Positions 55,842 through 64,000 of a DNA stretch of 64,000 nucleotides are shown one piece after another. Below the pieces are notes generated by a model that was given only the letters and a program-made list of their open reading frames with translations, was not told the origin of the DNA and did not search any database. Numbering within the stretch: position 1 is the first letter of the stretch; each line of letters begins with the position of its first letter. Source of the DNA: Halobacillus aidingensis (GTDB lineage Bacteria; Bacillota; Bacilli; Bacillales; Halobacillaceae); NCBI RefSeq assembly GCF_900104185.1, contig NZ_FNIZ01000010.1:1-64000 (forward strand), written 5' to 3'. The position numbers and the translations under genes were made by a program.

Positions 55842-56595
55842 TCACTTTAATCACCTGTACTGGGTCTAGAAATGTATTGTCTTTTTCAATGGCGAAGAAA
55901 AATTCCGCTGCCTGCCCCTCTTCTGCTTTCACGGATCCCAAATCCTTTTGCGATTGGACATGTTCATATAAATGGACATCGATGGATGATAAATATCCGT
56001 ACGTGGTTTTCGTTCCATCTTCATGCTGTAAGACAACAGTCTTCCCTGACTCCGAGTCATTGCCTGCAAAAATGACAGTTCCTTCCCGGACTGCTTTTAC
56101 TTGAGAGCCATTTTCAGTCGTTAAAATAATTCCCTTGCCATCATTTTGAAATGAAGTTGTCACGGTTCCATTCACAGGCATCGCGAGAGCTTCCTGCCCC
56201 GTTTCATCTTCGGGCTGGATCACCTGCAGGGGATCTCCAAAACGGTCGCTGTACCACGCGGTTACTGTGGCAAAAGGGAATTCTTCCTGCATTTGGCTGA
56301 CCGCCCAATCGCCGGGTACTTTAACAATAGCCAGGTCTGTATTTTTTCCTAATGCTACAACGGCAAACAATAAAACAGCGAATAACACTTGCATGCCTAA
56401 GCGACTCGTAGCACTTGAAGGCTCTTCCTTCTTTACTGGTTTATGACCATAGTCATTTACAAGCGGGGGGTAGCCATGCATCTCTTCATCTTGGGGTGGA
56501 GAGAAAACTCCAGGCGGGCTTGTCCCTTTACGATGCATTTTTCTCTTTTTACGATCGGCTATATTCTTGCGCACATCACGAATGTTCTTTTTCAC
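55828..56595 (-). CDS. spoIVFA: Stage IV sporulation protein FA, M23-like anchor of SpoIVFB
   Basis: This 255-residue protein has a basic cytoplasmic N-terminus, one membrane helix (about residues 65-85, QVLFAVLLFAVVALG), and a C-terminal M23/LytM-like domain with GTVIFAGNDSESGKTVVLQH. The expected zinc ligands are not all present, as is usual for SpoIVFA, which is a scaffold and SpoIVB substrate. The start is a GTG (VKKNIRDVRK), 7 bases after GAGAGGGG. The longer ATG frame would bury that site. It overlaps spoIVFB. Confidence 0.9.
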   Translation of the reverse strand: MKKNIRDVRKNIADRKKRKMHRKGTSPPGVFSPPQDEEMHGYPPLVNDYGHKPVKKEEPSSATSRLGMQVLFAVLLFAVVALGKNTDLAIVKVPGDWAVSQMQEEFPFATVTAWYSDRFGDPLQVIQPEDETGQEALAMPVNGTVTTSFQNDGKGIILTTENGSQVKAVREGTVIFAGNDSESGKTVVLQHEDGTKTTYGYLSSIDVHLYEHVQSQKDLGSVKAEEGQAAEFFFAIEKDNTFLDPVQVIKVNEGP

Positions 56596-56663
56596 AACCA
56601 AACCCCTCTCTACGTCTTTTTCTATCAGTCTATGGGACAAGAAGGTGGTTTATTAATTCAAAA

Positions 56664-56694
56664 TAAAAAAACCTGCCACAGACTGTGACAGGTG
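56664..56694 (-). terminator. Terminator of the mre-min unit
   Basis: The arms ACCTGTCACAG/CTGTGGCAGGT, with one mismatch and a 2-3 base loop, are followed on the minus strand by a T7 run. It lies directly after minD. Confidence 0.87.
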
Positions 56695-56703
56695 AAACGA
56701 TCG

Positions 56704-57501
56704 TTATGTGCGCATGCCGAAGAATTTCTTCACTTTTGCGAGAACGCCCCGCTCTTCATCGAGTTTCATAAGAGGTACCGTTTCCCCAAGAATTCTTCTT
56801 GCAATGTTTCTATAAGCGAGAGAAGCTTTTGAATTCGGCTTCATGGCCACAGGCTCCCCACTATTGGATGCTTTGATGACCGCATCATCATCAATGACGA
56901 TGCCCAATAGATCAATAGACAGGACATTGACGATTTCATCAACATCCAGCATGTCCCCGTTTTTCATCATATGATTCCGGATACGGTTGATCACCAGTTT
57001 CGGAGATTCCATCTCTTCCTGCTCCAACAGGCCAATAATCCGGTCTGCATCACGGACGCTTGATTTCTCAGGAGTTGTGACGACAATCGCCTTGTCCGCA
57101 CCTGCTACCGCATTTTTGTACCCTTGTTCAATCCCTGCCGGACAATCGATGACGATATAATCATACTCTTGCTTCAGTTCCTGAACAATGGCCTTGACCG
57201 CTTCCGGGGTCACTTCAGATTTATCCGATGTCTGGGCCGCCGGAAGCAAATGCAGGCAGTCAAAACGCTTATCCGTAATTAAGGCCTGTTTCGTTTTGCA
57301 ACGCTCGTTTACGACATCGACAATGTCATAGATGATGCGGTTTTCAAGTCCCATCACGACATCCAAATTTCTGAGACCGATATCAGTATCAACGAGACAC
57401 ACCTTTTTCTTCTGCAAGGCCAAAGCGGTCCCCAGGTTCGCAGTAGTTGTCGTCTTTCCGACCCCTCCTTTTCCAGAGGTAATGACTATCGCTTCACCCA
57501 T
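56704..57501 (-). CDS. minD: Septum site-determining ATPase MinD
   Basis: This 265-residue deviant Walker ATPase (SGKGGVGKTTTTANLG) has the switch DTDIGLRNLD and DCPAGIEQGYKNA. The C-terminal amphipathic helix VLAKVKKFFGMRT targets the membrane. With MinC it blocks division near poles. It overlaps minC by 8 bp and ends the mreB-C-D-minC-D transcript. Confidence 0.98.
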   Translation of the reverse strand: MGEAIVITSGKGGVGKTTTTANLGTALALQKKKVCLVDTDIGLRNLDVVMGLENRIIYDIVDVVNERCKTKQALITDKRFDCLHLLPAAQTSDKSEVTPEAVKAIVQELKQEYDYIVIDCPAGIEQGYKNAVAGADKAIVVTTPEKSSVRDADRIIGLLEQEEMESPKLVINRIRNHMMKNGDMLDVDEIVNVLSIDLLGIVIDDDAVIKASNSGEPVAMKPNSKASLAYRNIARRILGETVPLMKLDEERGVLAKVKKFFGMRT

Positions 57502-58180
57502 TGATCATTCTCCTTTCAAAACTAACCAGATCCGGTCTCTTTTTTACAACTTCTTGTATGCGATCAATACGAATTTTTTCCATGGACTCATCAATGAATC
57601 CACATTCCATATACACACCCTCCGATTCATAATCCGGAGAGCGGCTTAACTGATCGGCAATTCTAAGCTGGCTCGGCTGCATGTAGGAGGATGCAATCAC
57701 TGCATTCGTATCCCCTTCGAATCCTGCATGCGCAATCCCGCGCAAACTTCCCATGACAAAAATGTTGCCTGTGGCTTTGATTTGTCCTCCAGGGTTCACA
57801 TCACCAATCAAAAGCAGATCCCCCTTGACTTCAACTAACTGCCCGGAACGGACGGTTTTAGCTAAAGGGGTGATTTCCGTATTCTCTTTCCACTCAAGAG
57901 CTTCCTTTTTCGTCAAAACATCCGACTCGATTTTTTCAACGACGAGCTTCTGTTTTTCCCGGACAACCTCTGTGAGCTTTTCTTTTTGTTCTTCATTCAA
58001 ATACCTGTTGCCAAGCTTAATCGTCACACGGATCATCGGATGTTCGTCTGTCAATCCGTTCATTGACAATTGGTTTTGTAATTCTTTTAAAAGGGATGAG
58101 AAGGAACATTGATCATCCAAATGCAATGTCAGACCGTCCCTTGTACCTTTAATCATCACCTTTTGCACATTAGCAGCCAT
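57494..58180 (-). CDS. minC: Septum site-determining protein MinC
   Basis: This 228-residue FtsZ inhibitor has an N-terminal FtsZ-binding domain (about 1-95) and the C-terminal beta-helix. The latter shows VRSGQLVEVKGDLLLIGDVN and GGQIKATGNIFVMGSLRGIAHAG, which bind MinD and FtsZ tails. The start was chosen at ATG MAANVQKV after GAGGTG; the 55-codon extension upstream overlaps mreD and has no support. Confidence 0.95.
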   Translation of the reverse strand: MAANVQKVMIKGTRDGLTLHLDDQCSFSSLLKELQNQLSMNGLTDEHPMIRVTIKLGNRYLNEEQKEKLTEVVREKQKLVVEKIESDVLTKKEALEWKENTEITPLAKTVRSGQLVEVKGDLLLIGDVNPGGQIKATGNIFVMGSLRGIAHAGFEGDTNAVIASSYMQPSQLRIADQLSRSPDYESEGVYMECGFIDESMEKIRIDRIQEVVKKRPDLVSFERRMING

Positions 58181-58218
58181 AGGCTCTTTCACCTCAAACC
58201 TCAAACATTTCCACCAGA

Positions 58219-58746
58219 TTAGATATTGCTCACTTCTTCTCCCCAGGCATAGACTTTTTCCTTCACGAGTGGATATAGAATGATGAAGAAAATCATATTC
58301 GCTGCCAGCGTTGGCAGCAACCTCAATAGAGCGTAATCTCCCCAAGTCATGGATGTAATTTGTACGAATGAATAAATGATATACAGCATCGTATCAGCCA
58401 AAGCCACACCGACGACAGCCAATAAGGATGCCGCAAAAAAATTGGCATGCAGCCATTTGTTTAAACCATGCACGGTATATATGATCAGGGTATATGTAAT
58501 CATATATACCCCAAGCACACCTGTGTAGATCACATCAATTAATAAGCCGAAAGCAAGACCATACCAGACAGCATTGTACGTATCGTCCTTGTCATAGAAA
58601 ATGGCAATAATCAAAAGGAATATCAATATCCAATGGGGGGTCATAAGCAAATCAGAGTATACAAGATTAGCCGGCAGCATACTCATGGCCATTCCCTGCA
58701 TGATCAAGAAAAACAAACATAAGAGCGCAATGAAATATCGACTCAT
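58219..58746 (-). CDS. mreD: Rod shape-determining protein MreD
   Basis: This 175-residue membrane protein has about five helices, with YNAVWYGLAFGLLIDVIYTG and the TLIIYTVHGLNKWLH region typical of MreD. It connects MreBC with the elongasome. The start overlaps the mreC stop by 4 bp (ATGA). Confidence 0.95.
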   Translation of the reverse strand: MSRYFIALLCLFFLIMQGMAMSMLPANLVYSDLLMTPHWILIFLLIIAIFYDKDDTYNAVWYGLAFGLLIDVIYTGVLGVYMITYTLIIYTVHGLNKWLHANFFAASLLAVVGVALADTMLYIIYSFVQITSMTWGDYALLRLLPTLAANMIFFIILYPLVKEKVYAWGEEVSNI

Positions 58747-59624
58747 GATGCTTCTTCCTCCTGTTCAGCTCCCGTATCCACCGTTTCTGCTGTACGATCG
58801 ACGACCATCACATGATTGATATCAAACAAATCGGCAAACGGTTCTACATAGGCGGTTTGTGTCAGCCCAAACTGATCATTGACAACTTCTTCAACCGTTC
58901 CGATTCTCAAGTTGCTCGGGAAAACCCCTCCCAACCCAGATGAGATCACAGTGTCTCCTGGCTTAAGCTCTTCATCCAATTTGATTTCTTCTAGTAATAG
59001 GCGTCCGGTTTCATCATCATAGCCTTCAATCAGACCAAAGGCTTCATCCTGATCCTCCCGAACGACCCAGGCAGAAATTTTATTTGAACGATCAAACCCA
59101 CTTAATAATTGAACCGTGGAATGAAAAGCACCAACAGACTTAATTTTCCCGATTAGACCGTCACTTGTCATGACGGCCATATCTTTTTCAACGCCGTGCT
59201 CTTCCCCTTTATTGATGGTCATCTGCTCAAACCAACGGTCTGAACTTCTTGCAATGACCGTTGCCTGCACAGGAGAATAATCACTTAAACTATCTGACTT
59301 ATCCAAAGTTTGCTGAAGCTCACCAATTTCACTACGAAGTCTTTGATTTTCCTGTATGACCCCCTTGTATTCAGAGAGCCTCGCTTTCAATACTTCGTTC
59401 TGTTCATAAACACCAAACATATCTTGAATATTTTCAATGGTATTGTCCACAAGACTGACCGGTTTATGGAAGATGGTTTGCATCCAACCGACCGAATCCT
59501 GGAGAAACTTCTCGGGTGTGCTTAACGAATCACGGTCACGGATTGAAAAGCCGATTAATGCTACGAGTACGATAAATCCTACTAATACAATCATCAGTCT
59601 TTTTCTACGAAATAACGAAGGCAT
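58743..59624 (-). CDS. mreC: Rod shape-determining protein MreC
   Basis: This 293-residue bitopic protein has a basic N-terminus, a membrane helix (about 8-25), a coiled coil (about 70-115), and the extracellular beta domains. The latter carry ATVIARSSDRWFEQMTINKG and VTSDGLIGKIKSV split over the two barrels. An acidic C-terminus (ETVDTGAEQEEEAS) follows. It scaffolds peptidoglycan synthases for rod elongation. It follows mreB after 11 bp. Confidence 0.96.
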   Translation of the reverse strand: MPSLFRRKRLMIVLVGFIVLVALIGFSIRDRDSLSTPEKFLQDSVGWMQTIFHKPVSLVDNTIENIQDMFGVYEQNEVLKARLSEYKGVIQENQRLRSEIGELQQTLDKSDSLSDYSPVQATVIARSSDRWFEQMTINKGEEHGVEKDMAVMTSDGLIGKIKSVGAFHSTVQLLSGFDRSNKISAWVVREDQDEAFGLIEGYDDETGRLLLEEIKLDEELKPGDTVISSGLGGVFPSNLRIGTVEEVVNDQFGLTQTAYVEPFADLFDINHVMVVDRTAETVDTGAEQEEEAS

Positions 59625-59635
59625 AACGAGCTAAA

Positions 59636-60676
59636 CTACTCCATTTTCGCCCGGCTTGCTACATTCGGTTGAGAACGGAAATGATGGATATACTCCAAAG
59701 ACTTCCCTGTTCCAACCGCGACACAATCCAGGGGATTGTCGGCAATAAATACGGGCATGTTCGTTTCTTCACTGATGACTGTATCGATGTTCCTTAGCAA
59801 GGCGCCTCCCCCGGTAAGGACAATCCCGCGCTCCATGATATCCGCCGCTAATTCTGGAGGTGTTTTTTCTAATGTATTTTTGACCGTTTCTATAATTGAA
59901 TCAATCGTATCTTTCATAGCACTTACAATTTCGTCGCTTTGAATCGTAATGGTTTTCGGCAGACCGCTGAGCAAATCCCGTCCCCTAATATCCATTTCGT
60001 CAACTTCAGAGACGTCTCCTGCTCCACCCAATTCCATCTTCACTTCTTCAGCCGTACGTTCACCAATCATCAAGTTGTACTTTTTGCGTACATGCTGAAT
60101 GATATTGTCATCCATCTCGTCTCCTGCGATGCGGATAGACTGGCTTGTAACGATTCCACCAAGAGAGATGATGGCAACTTCTGTCGTGCCACCACCAATA
60201 TCAACGACCATGCTTCCGGTTGGTTCCCATACTGGAAGGCCTGCACCGATGGCAGCCGCAAATGGCTCCGCAATCGGATAAGCTTCTTTGGCTCCTGCCT
60301 GTTTTGTTGCATCAATGACCGCACGCTCTTCAACCATCGTAATGCCAGAGGGTACACAAACCATGACATTTGGTTTACTTGCAAAAGAGGAACGCGTTTT
60401 TAACGCCTTTTTTATATAATATTTCATCATTTGAGCAGTCGTATCATAATCGGCAATCACGCCATCCTTCATCGGTCGGATAACATTTATGTAACCTGGC
60501 GTTCGCCCGATCATGTTCCGCGCATCATTTCCGACAGCTTCAATGTCACCGGTTTGTGTATTTTTGGCAACAACCGAAGGCTCTCGAACAATGACTCCTT
60601 TACCTTTCAAAAAGACAAGTGTATTTGCAGTGCCCAAATCAATTCCTAAATCTTGAGAGAATCCAAAAATCCCCAA
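59636..60676 (-). CDS. mreB: Rod shape-determining actin homologue MreB
   Basis: This 346-residue actin-like ATPase has phosphate-1 motif [14 protein letters not shown], phosphate-2 [15 protein letters not shown], and the adenosine motif [13 protein letters not shown]. The best start is a TTG giving [11 protein letters not shown], 6 bases after GAAAGGAAG. The ATG 12 codons upstream would put that site inside the gene and gives an unusual N-terminus for the family. It leads mreB-C-D-minC-D. Confidence 0.97.
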   Translation of the reverse strand: MGIFGFSQDLGIDLGTANTLVFLKGKGVIVREPSVVAKNTQTGDIEAVGNDARNMIGRTPGYINVIRPMKDGVIADYDTTAQMMKYYIKKALKTRSSFASKPNVMVCVPSGITMVEERAVIDATKQAGAKEAYPIAEPFAAAIGAGLPVWEPTGSMVVDIGGGTTEVAIISLGGIVTSQSIRIAGDEMDDNIIQHVRKKYNLMIGERTAEEVKMELGGAGDVSEVDEMDIRGRDLLSGLPKTITIQSDEIVSAMKDTIDSIIETVKNTLEKTPPELAADIMERGIVLTGGGALLRNIDTVISEETNMPVFIADNPLDCVAVGTGKSLEYIHHFRSQPNVASRAKME

Positions 60677-60748
60677 TAATATCTTCCTTTCTAAAACCCG
60701 CTTTCCTATCAACGGGGGTTAGGCATCTATATAGAATCATGATTAGAA

Positions 60749-60795
60749 GAAGCGCCTATTTATAAGGAAGTCCTATAAATGGCGCTTTTTCTTTT
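60749..60795. other. Imperfect hairpin between radC and mreB
   Basis: The arms AAGCGCCTATTTATAAGGA and TCCTATAAATGGCGCTT pair with two bulges. On the plus side TTTTTCTTTTT follows; on the minus side, the direction of transcription here, only TTCTTC. It may be a weak terminator of radC or a leader element of mreB. Confidence 0.45.
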
Positions 60796-60838
60796 TCATC
60801 TATTCAATTATACGAAAAATCCACAAAAATAGATAGTG

Positions 60839-61528
60839 TTACAAATAGCCTTTTTCTTTAAGACTAATGAATTTACGATCACCAATGACAAGATGATCCA
60901 GCAATTCTATGCCAATCATCTTTCCGCATTCTTTCAACCTGCGTGTCACTTGGATATCTTCTTGAGATGGAGTTGGGTCACCGGAAGGATGGTTGTGGGC
61001 GCAAATGATAGAGGCGGCAGACCTTTTCACCGCTTCTTTAAACACCTCTCTTGGATGGACAATCGAAGCATTCAAGCTGCCGATAAAGATGGTTTGTCTA
61101 TGGAGGACCTGGTTTTTCGTGTTCAAAAACAAACAGATGAAGTGTTCTTGCTTTAAATCTCTCATTTCTTCCATAATAAAGTCCGCCCCGTCTTCCGGAC
61201 TTCTGATCATGTAACGTTCCACAGGTTTCATTTTTTGCATTCGTTTCCCTAATTCTATCGCTGCCAGGAGCAAGACAGCTTTTGCTGATCCAATTCCTCG
61301 AATAGCTGTCAGTTCTTCAATCGTTGCATCTTTAAGAAGCATGATTCCTTCAAAATGAACAAGAAGCCGGTTGGAAAGCTCCATGACGGACTCACGTTTC
61401 GTTCCACTTCCTAACAGGATGGCAAACAATTCTTGATTCGATAAATGGGAAGCTCCGAGTTCAATCAGCCGCTCTCTCGGCCGGTCTTGCCTCGGAACAT
61501 CTTTGATCATTACACTCGTTTGGGTCAA
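60839..61528 (-). CDS. radC: DNA repair protein RadC family (JAMM domain)
   Basis: This 229-residue protein has an N-terminal helix-hairpin-helix part (GASHLSNQELFAILLGSGTKR, then IEELTAIRGIGSAKAVLL) and a JAMM metalloprotease-like domain. The zinc motif is in HNHPSGDPTPSQED with an upstream Glu. Despite the name, a DNA-repair role of the family has been questioned. The start is TTG (MTQTSVMIK), 9 bases after an AAGGA site; the ATG six codons later has no site. It lies between maf and mreB. Confidence 0.9.
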   Translation of the reverse strand: MTQTSVMIKDVPRQDRPRERLIELGASHLSNQELFAILLGSGTKRESVMELSNRLLVHFEGIMLLKDATIEELTAIRGIGSAKAVLLLAAIELGKRMQKMKPVERYMIRSPEDGADFIMEEMRDLKQEHFICLFLNTKNQVLHRQTIFIGSLNASIVHPREVFKEAVKRSAASIICAHNHPSGDPTPSQEDIQVTRRLKECGKMIGIELLDHLVIGDRKFISLKEKGYL

Positions 61529-61570
61529 TGATTCGCATCCTTTCCTTCTAAGTCCCCATGCAAGAAGGAA

Positions 61571-62137
61571 TCACTCGGGGAAGATGCCTAACCTCTTAAG
61601 TTCACGTGCGACCCGTGACAGTGGCAGACCGACTACACTGTAATAGTCTCCATGAATTTTTTCAACGAACAAGGACCCTTTGCCTTGGATGCCATATCCT
61701 CCAGCCTTATCCCAAGCGTCTCCTGTCCTGATGTAAGCATCGATCTCATTTTCTGACAACCTGAAAAATGTCACTTCTGTCTTAACATCAAACGTATCCA
61801 CTGTTTGATTTGTTTTTAAACATACCCCTGTATAAACCTCGTGTGTCGTATCACTTAACAATCTTAGATACTTCCTTGCTTCTTGATCATCCTTCGGTTT
61901 CCCAAGGATTTCACCATTGTAAACAACAACAGTATCCGAAGCGAGGAGCACCTCATTCTCATCAACCTTTACGTTTTCAGCCTTCACCCTTGCTAAATGA
62001 AGGACGGCCTCTTCGGGGGGCATCCCTTCCTCAATCACCTCATCAGCATTGGAAGGACGGACCTCAAACTCATAGCCTGCAAGCTCGAGCAGTTCCTTCC
62101 TTCTTGGAGACTGTGATCCTAAAACTAAGCGCTTCAT
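61571..62137 (-). CDS. maf: Maf family nucleotide pyrophosphatase
   Basis: This 188-residue protein begins LVLGSQSPRRKELLELAGY and has the catalytic-base region LLASDTVVVYNGEILGKP and GSLFVEKIHGDYYSVVGLP. This is the dTTP/UTP pyrophosphatase type. In B. subtilis Maf affects septum formation and cell-division arrest in competent cells. The start was set at ATG MKRLVLGS, which aligns with the family; two ATGs a few codons upstream overlap the AAAGG site. Confidence 0.94.
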   Translation of the reverse strand: MKRLVLGSQSPRRKELLELAGYEFEVRPSNADEVIEEGMPPEEAVLHLARVKAENVKVDENEVLLASDTVVVYNGEILGKPKDDQEARKYLRLLSDTTHEVYTGVCLKTNQTVDTFDVKTEVTFFRLSENEIDAYIRTGDAWDKAGGYGIQGKGSLFVEKIHGDYYSVVGLPLSRVARELKRLGIFPE

Positions 62138-62238
62138 TCCAAACATCATCCTTTCTAAACATGGGGCTCTTTCTATACTACAAGATTTCCATGAAACCGA
62201 GGATCATAGAAAAAATTATCTTCCGCAAGAAAAAAATA

Positions 62239-62276
62239 TAAAAAAAGAGCTTTCCTTTAAGAAAACTCTCTTTTTC
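62239..62276 (-). terminator. Terminator of spoIIB
   Basis: The arms AAAGAG(A)GTTTTC / GGAAAGCTCTTT are imperfect; a T7 run follows on the minus strand. It lies shortly after the spoIIB stop. Confidence 0.75.
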
Positions 62277-62300
62277 ATAGAATATCACGTTATGTTTTCC

Positions 62301-63113
62301 TTATTCTAATGATTGAGCAACTTTTAACCAATTGATGTTCGTATCATCCTGAGATTCCCATTCATTTAAGGCTTGTCCAAGGAATGTATTCTCTCCTACT
62401 TCATCCATGAGTTTCTTCCGTTCATTCTCAGACAAATCTTTCATTTCATGTGTTTCTATCGGAGTAACCAGTTCTTGTGGGATTTCTTTTTCAATCGTTA
62501 CAACAAATGGCTTCACATAAGTTTCAATGCTCTTTCCCGCAAGACGATCTGCAATCTGATCCGCTTCCTGTTTATTCGGTGCACTCCCAACAAACAAGTA
62601 ATATTGACCATCCCTTTGCCAGACGACTGAGGGTATAAGAAGAGCTGTAAGTTTACTCTGCCATTCATTCGCTTTTCCTTCCGTTGAAAAGGCCCCTGCT
62701 TGAACGATATACGTATCAAACGTCTGCGTAGGACCACTCGGGAGCTCAGACATCGGCTCCTCTTCGGAAGCGACCACCTCGGTGTCTGTGTTCGCCTCCC
62801 CAGACGCTGGCACGGTTTCCGTTCCTGTCGTGGATGAATCCGTTAATGATACAAACATACGAAGCAGTAAGAAACCAAGGCCAAGACTCACAAAAAGGGC
62901 AGTCAGAGCGGTTGTAATTAACGGTCTGACGGGTGTTGAAGAAAAGCGTTTCTTTTTAAAAGGAATGTGGTACACCCGGGTGGCCGGACGTTCGTCTTCC
63001 TTATCTTCTTCTACTGCAGCGGCTTGTTCCTTTTGTGTCCGAACAACTTCATTTTTCGTTTCCTGCTGATGTTCATTCCGAAAAGAGATGGAGATCTTAT
63101 TTTTAGAATCCAT
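62301..63113 (-). CDS. spoIIB: Stage II sporulation protein SpoIIB-like, SPOR domain
   Basis: This 270-residue bitopic protein has a charged cytoplasmic N-terminus with an acidic patch, one membrane helix (about 66-88) and an acidic/Ser-Thr linker. A SPOR domain (about 133-205; YIVQAGAFSTEGKANEWQSKL, YYLFVGSAPNKQEADQIADRL) binds denuded septal glycan. In B. subtilis SpoIIB lies upstream of maf and helps septal peptidoglycan thinning during engulfment; synteny and architecture agree. The ATG has an AGGAGTGA site. Confidence 0.88.
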   Translation of the reverse strand: MDSKNKISISFRNEHQQETKNEVVRTQKEQAAAVEEDKEDERPATRVYHIPFKKKRFSSTPVRPLITTALTALFVSLGLGFLLLRMFVSLTDSSTTGTETVPASGEANTDTEVVASEEEPMSELPSGPTQTFDTYIVQAGAFSTEGKANEWQSKLTALLIPSVVWQRDGQYYLFVGSAPNKQEADQIADRLAGKSIETYVKPFVVTIEKEIPQELVTPIETHEMKDLSENERKKLMDEVGENTFLGQALNEWESQDDTNINWLKVAQSLE

Positions 63114-63207
63114 GGTTTGATCACTCCTGCAAGGTTTGTTCCAACCCTATCACAGCAGTTTTGAAAACCACGCTGAAATTTGTCATCAGCCCTTCGACAA
63201 TTTCGGC

Positions 63208-64000
63208 TTACAATTGACTTTCAGGTTCAGTATCAGAAGATTCTTCCCCGTCTTCTTCTACACGGTCCTGATCTTCCTCATCCAAAGACTCTTCATCATC
63301 TTTTTCCTCTGTACTAGTAGATACAGATGGATTCTGATCGTCCCATTGTTCGATAGCAAAAGGATCTGCCTTGTTCGGACTTCCACCATAATGGTATTGT
63401 GGCGCTTCATTAGCAAGATTGGCATATAATGGCTGATAATAACTATTCATGACGATAGAATAGCCGAGTTCATTTTCGCTCTCAGGTGCATCAAACTGGA
63501 TGGATTCGATTTGAATTACACGGGAGAGCGATTGAATTTCTTTCATGAATGAGATCATCTCTTCATAGTTCTCAGAAGTTACATCGACCGTGAACTGCAG
63601 AGTATGCAGCCCTTCAATCAGTTGCTCTGCCTCATCTTCTACTGACTCATCAACTACATCTTCATCTACATTCTCTTCATCTTCGTTATTTACACCATTT
63701 TCCTCTAACTCATTTTCTGGTTCTATAATAGGTACGGATGACTCTGAATCAGAAATAGCAATACTGTTGATCAGACTTTTGGAGGCATTCCCTGCCCGGT
63801 CAAGGCCAATTAACAGTTGATCAATGAGAGGAACGACTGGCAATTGCTGCTGAATCGTACGGGAAGTGAGGATTTGTTCTCTTTCACTTTCTTCCTGATT
63901 GTTCTCTATAGCGGAAAGAATCTTTTGTTCTTGGGTTAAATTAGCTTCCTTTTCCATTACCTCTTCCTGGTAGGGGGCAAGAATGACTCTTTGGCCTAGT
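63208..64000 (-). CDS. pilO: PilO-like type IV pilus assembly protein (5' end outside window)
   Basis: The reading frame is open to the window edge (codons LGQRVILAPYQEE precede the ATG at 63957), so the gene very likely continues upstream. The visible part has a heptad-rich segment, a very acidic linker (NEDEENVDEDVVDESVEDEAE), and a ferredoxin-like core. The core reads HTLQFTVDVTSENYEEMISF and SLSRVIQIESIQF, the PilO pattern of 'strand, then Y-x-x-hydrophobic helix, then Leu-x-Arg-x-hydrophobic'. A second acidic tail follows. In Bacillaceae, pilM-N-O genes sit next to spoIIB-maf. It would form part of the PilMNO inner-membrane platform. Confidence 0.7.
   Translation of the reverse strand, partial: LGQRVILAPYQEEVMEKEANLTQEQKILSAIENNQEESEREQILTSRTIQQQLPVVPLIDQLLIGLDRAGNASKSLINSIAISDSESSVPIIEPENELEENGVNNEDEENVDEDVVDESVEDEAEQLIEGLHTLQFTVDVTSENYEEMISFMKEIQSLSRVIQIESIQFDAPESENELGYSIVMNSYYQPLYANLANEAPQYHYGGSPNKADPFAIEQWDDQNPSVSTSTEEKDDEESLDEEDQDRVEEDGEESSDTEPESQL

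Noticed and set aside
58181-58345. 55-codon extension of minC into mreD
   Set aside because: It overlaps mreD and has no ribosome-binding site, while ATG 58180 has GAGGTG and matches MinC.

Overview
The window reads as chromosome of a spore-forming Bacillota of the family Bacillaceae. The gene order follows the Bacillus subtilis alaS-to-mreB region in long blocks, and many genes are specific to sporulation (bofC, spoVB, safA, coxA, spo0B, spoIVFA/FB, spoIIB, rsfA). Several proteins carry strongly acidic stretches, and the accessory gene content resembles moderately halophilic relatives such as Halobacillus. The genus is my inference only. Nearly everything is on the minus strand; the plus-strand genes are an IS fragment, rarA-rsfA, a cell-wall amidase, spoVB and a small membrane protein gene.

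Layout. 1-960: the 3' end of an IS4/IS231-like element inserted in a composite inverted-repeat element. 960-17100: greA, udk, trmR, mltG, the alaS-ireB-ruvX-yrzB unit behind an alanine T-box, an AI-2E-type permease, recD2, a TPR protein, mnmA with its desulfurase, cymR and a YczE-type membrane protein. 17200-24700: rarA, rsfA, 6S RNA, a T-box-controlled hisS-aspS pair and a secreted amidase. 24700-35300: dtd, rel, apt, recJ, lapA-like, secDF, comN, spoVB. 35390-35908: composite repeat copy 2. 35960-43560: DUF421 protein, ArsB/NhaD-type permease, small membrane protein, then the ruvA-ruvB-DUF2905-queA-tgt-yajC operon and bofC. 43640-48700: yebC, composite repeat copy 3 with a second repeat nested in it, coxA, and an overlapping safA-kinase-nadE unit. 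48860-53560: pheA-pheB-obg-spo0B, a solo repeat, rpmA-prp-rplU with an L21 leader. 53545-64000: an RNase E/G, spoIVFB/FA, minDC, mreDCB, radC, maf, spoIIB and a pilO-like gene cut by the window edge.

How the parts work together. Translation and tRNA quality are well represented (AlaRS, HisRS, AspRS, Dtd, MnmA, TrmR, QueA/Tgt, L21/L27 with its protease Prp). So are Holliday-junction and stalled-fork processing (RuvAB, RuvX, RecD2, RarA, RecJ, RadC), cell shape and division (MreBCD, MinCD, Maf), and sporulation signalling (Spo0B, BofC with the SpoIVFA/FB complex, SafA/CoxA).

The least explained DNA is a family of about 520-bp composite elements. Each has two inverted structured units, a spacer of nearly constant length and about 18-bp terminal inverted repeats. 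There are three copies plus one solo unit here, and two of the three composites have been hit by another mobile sequence.
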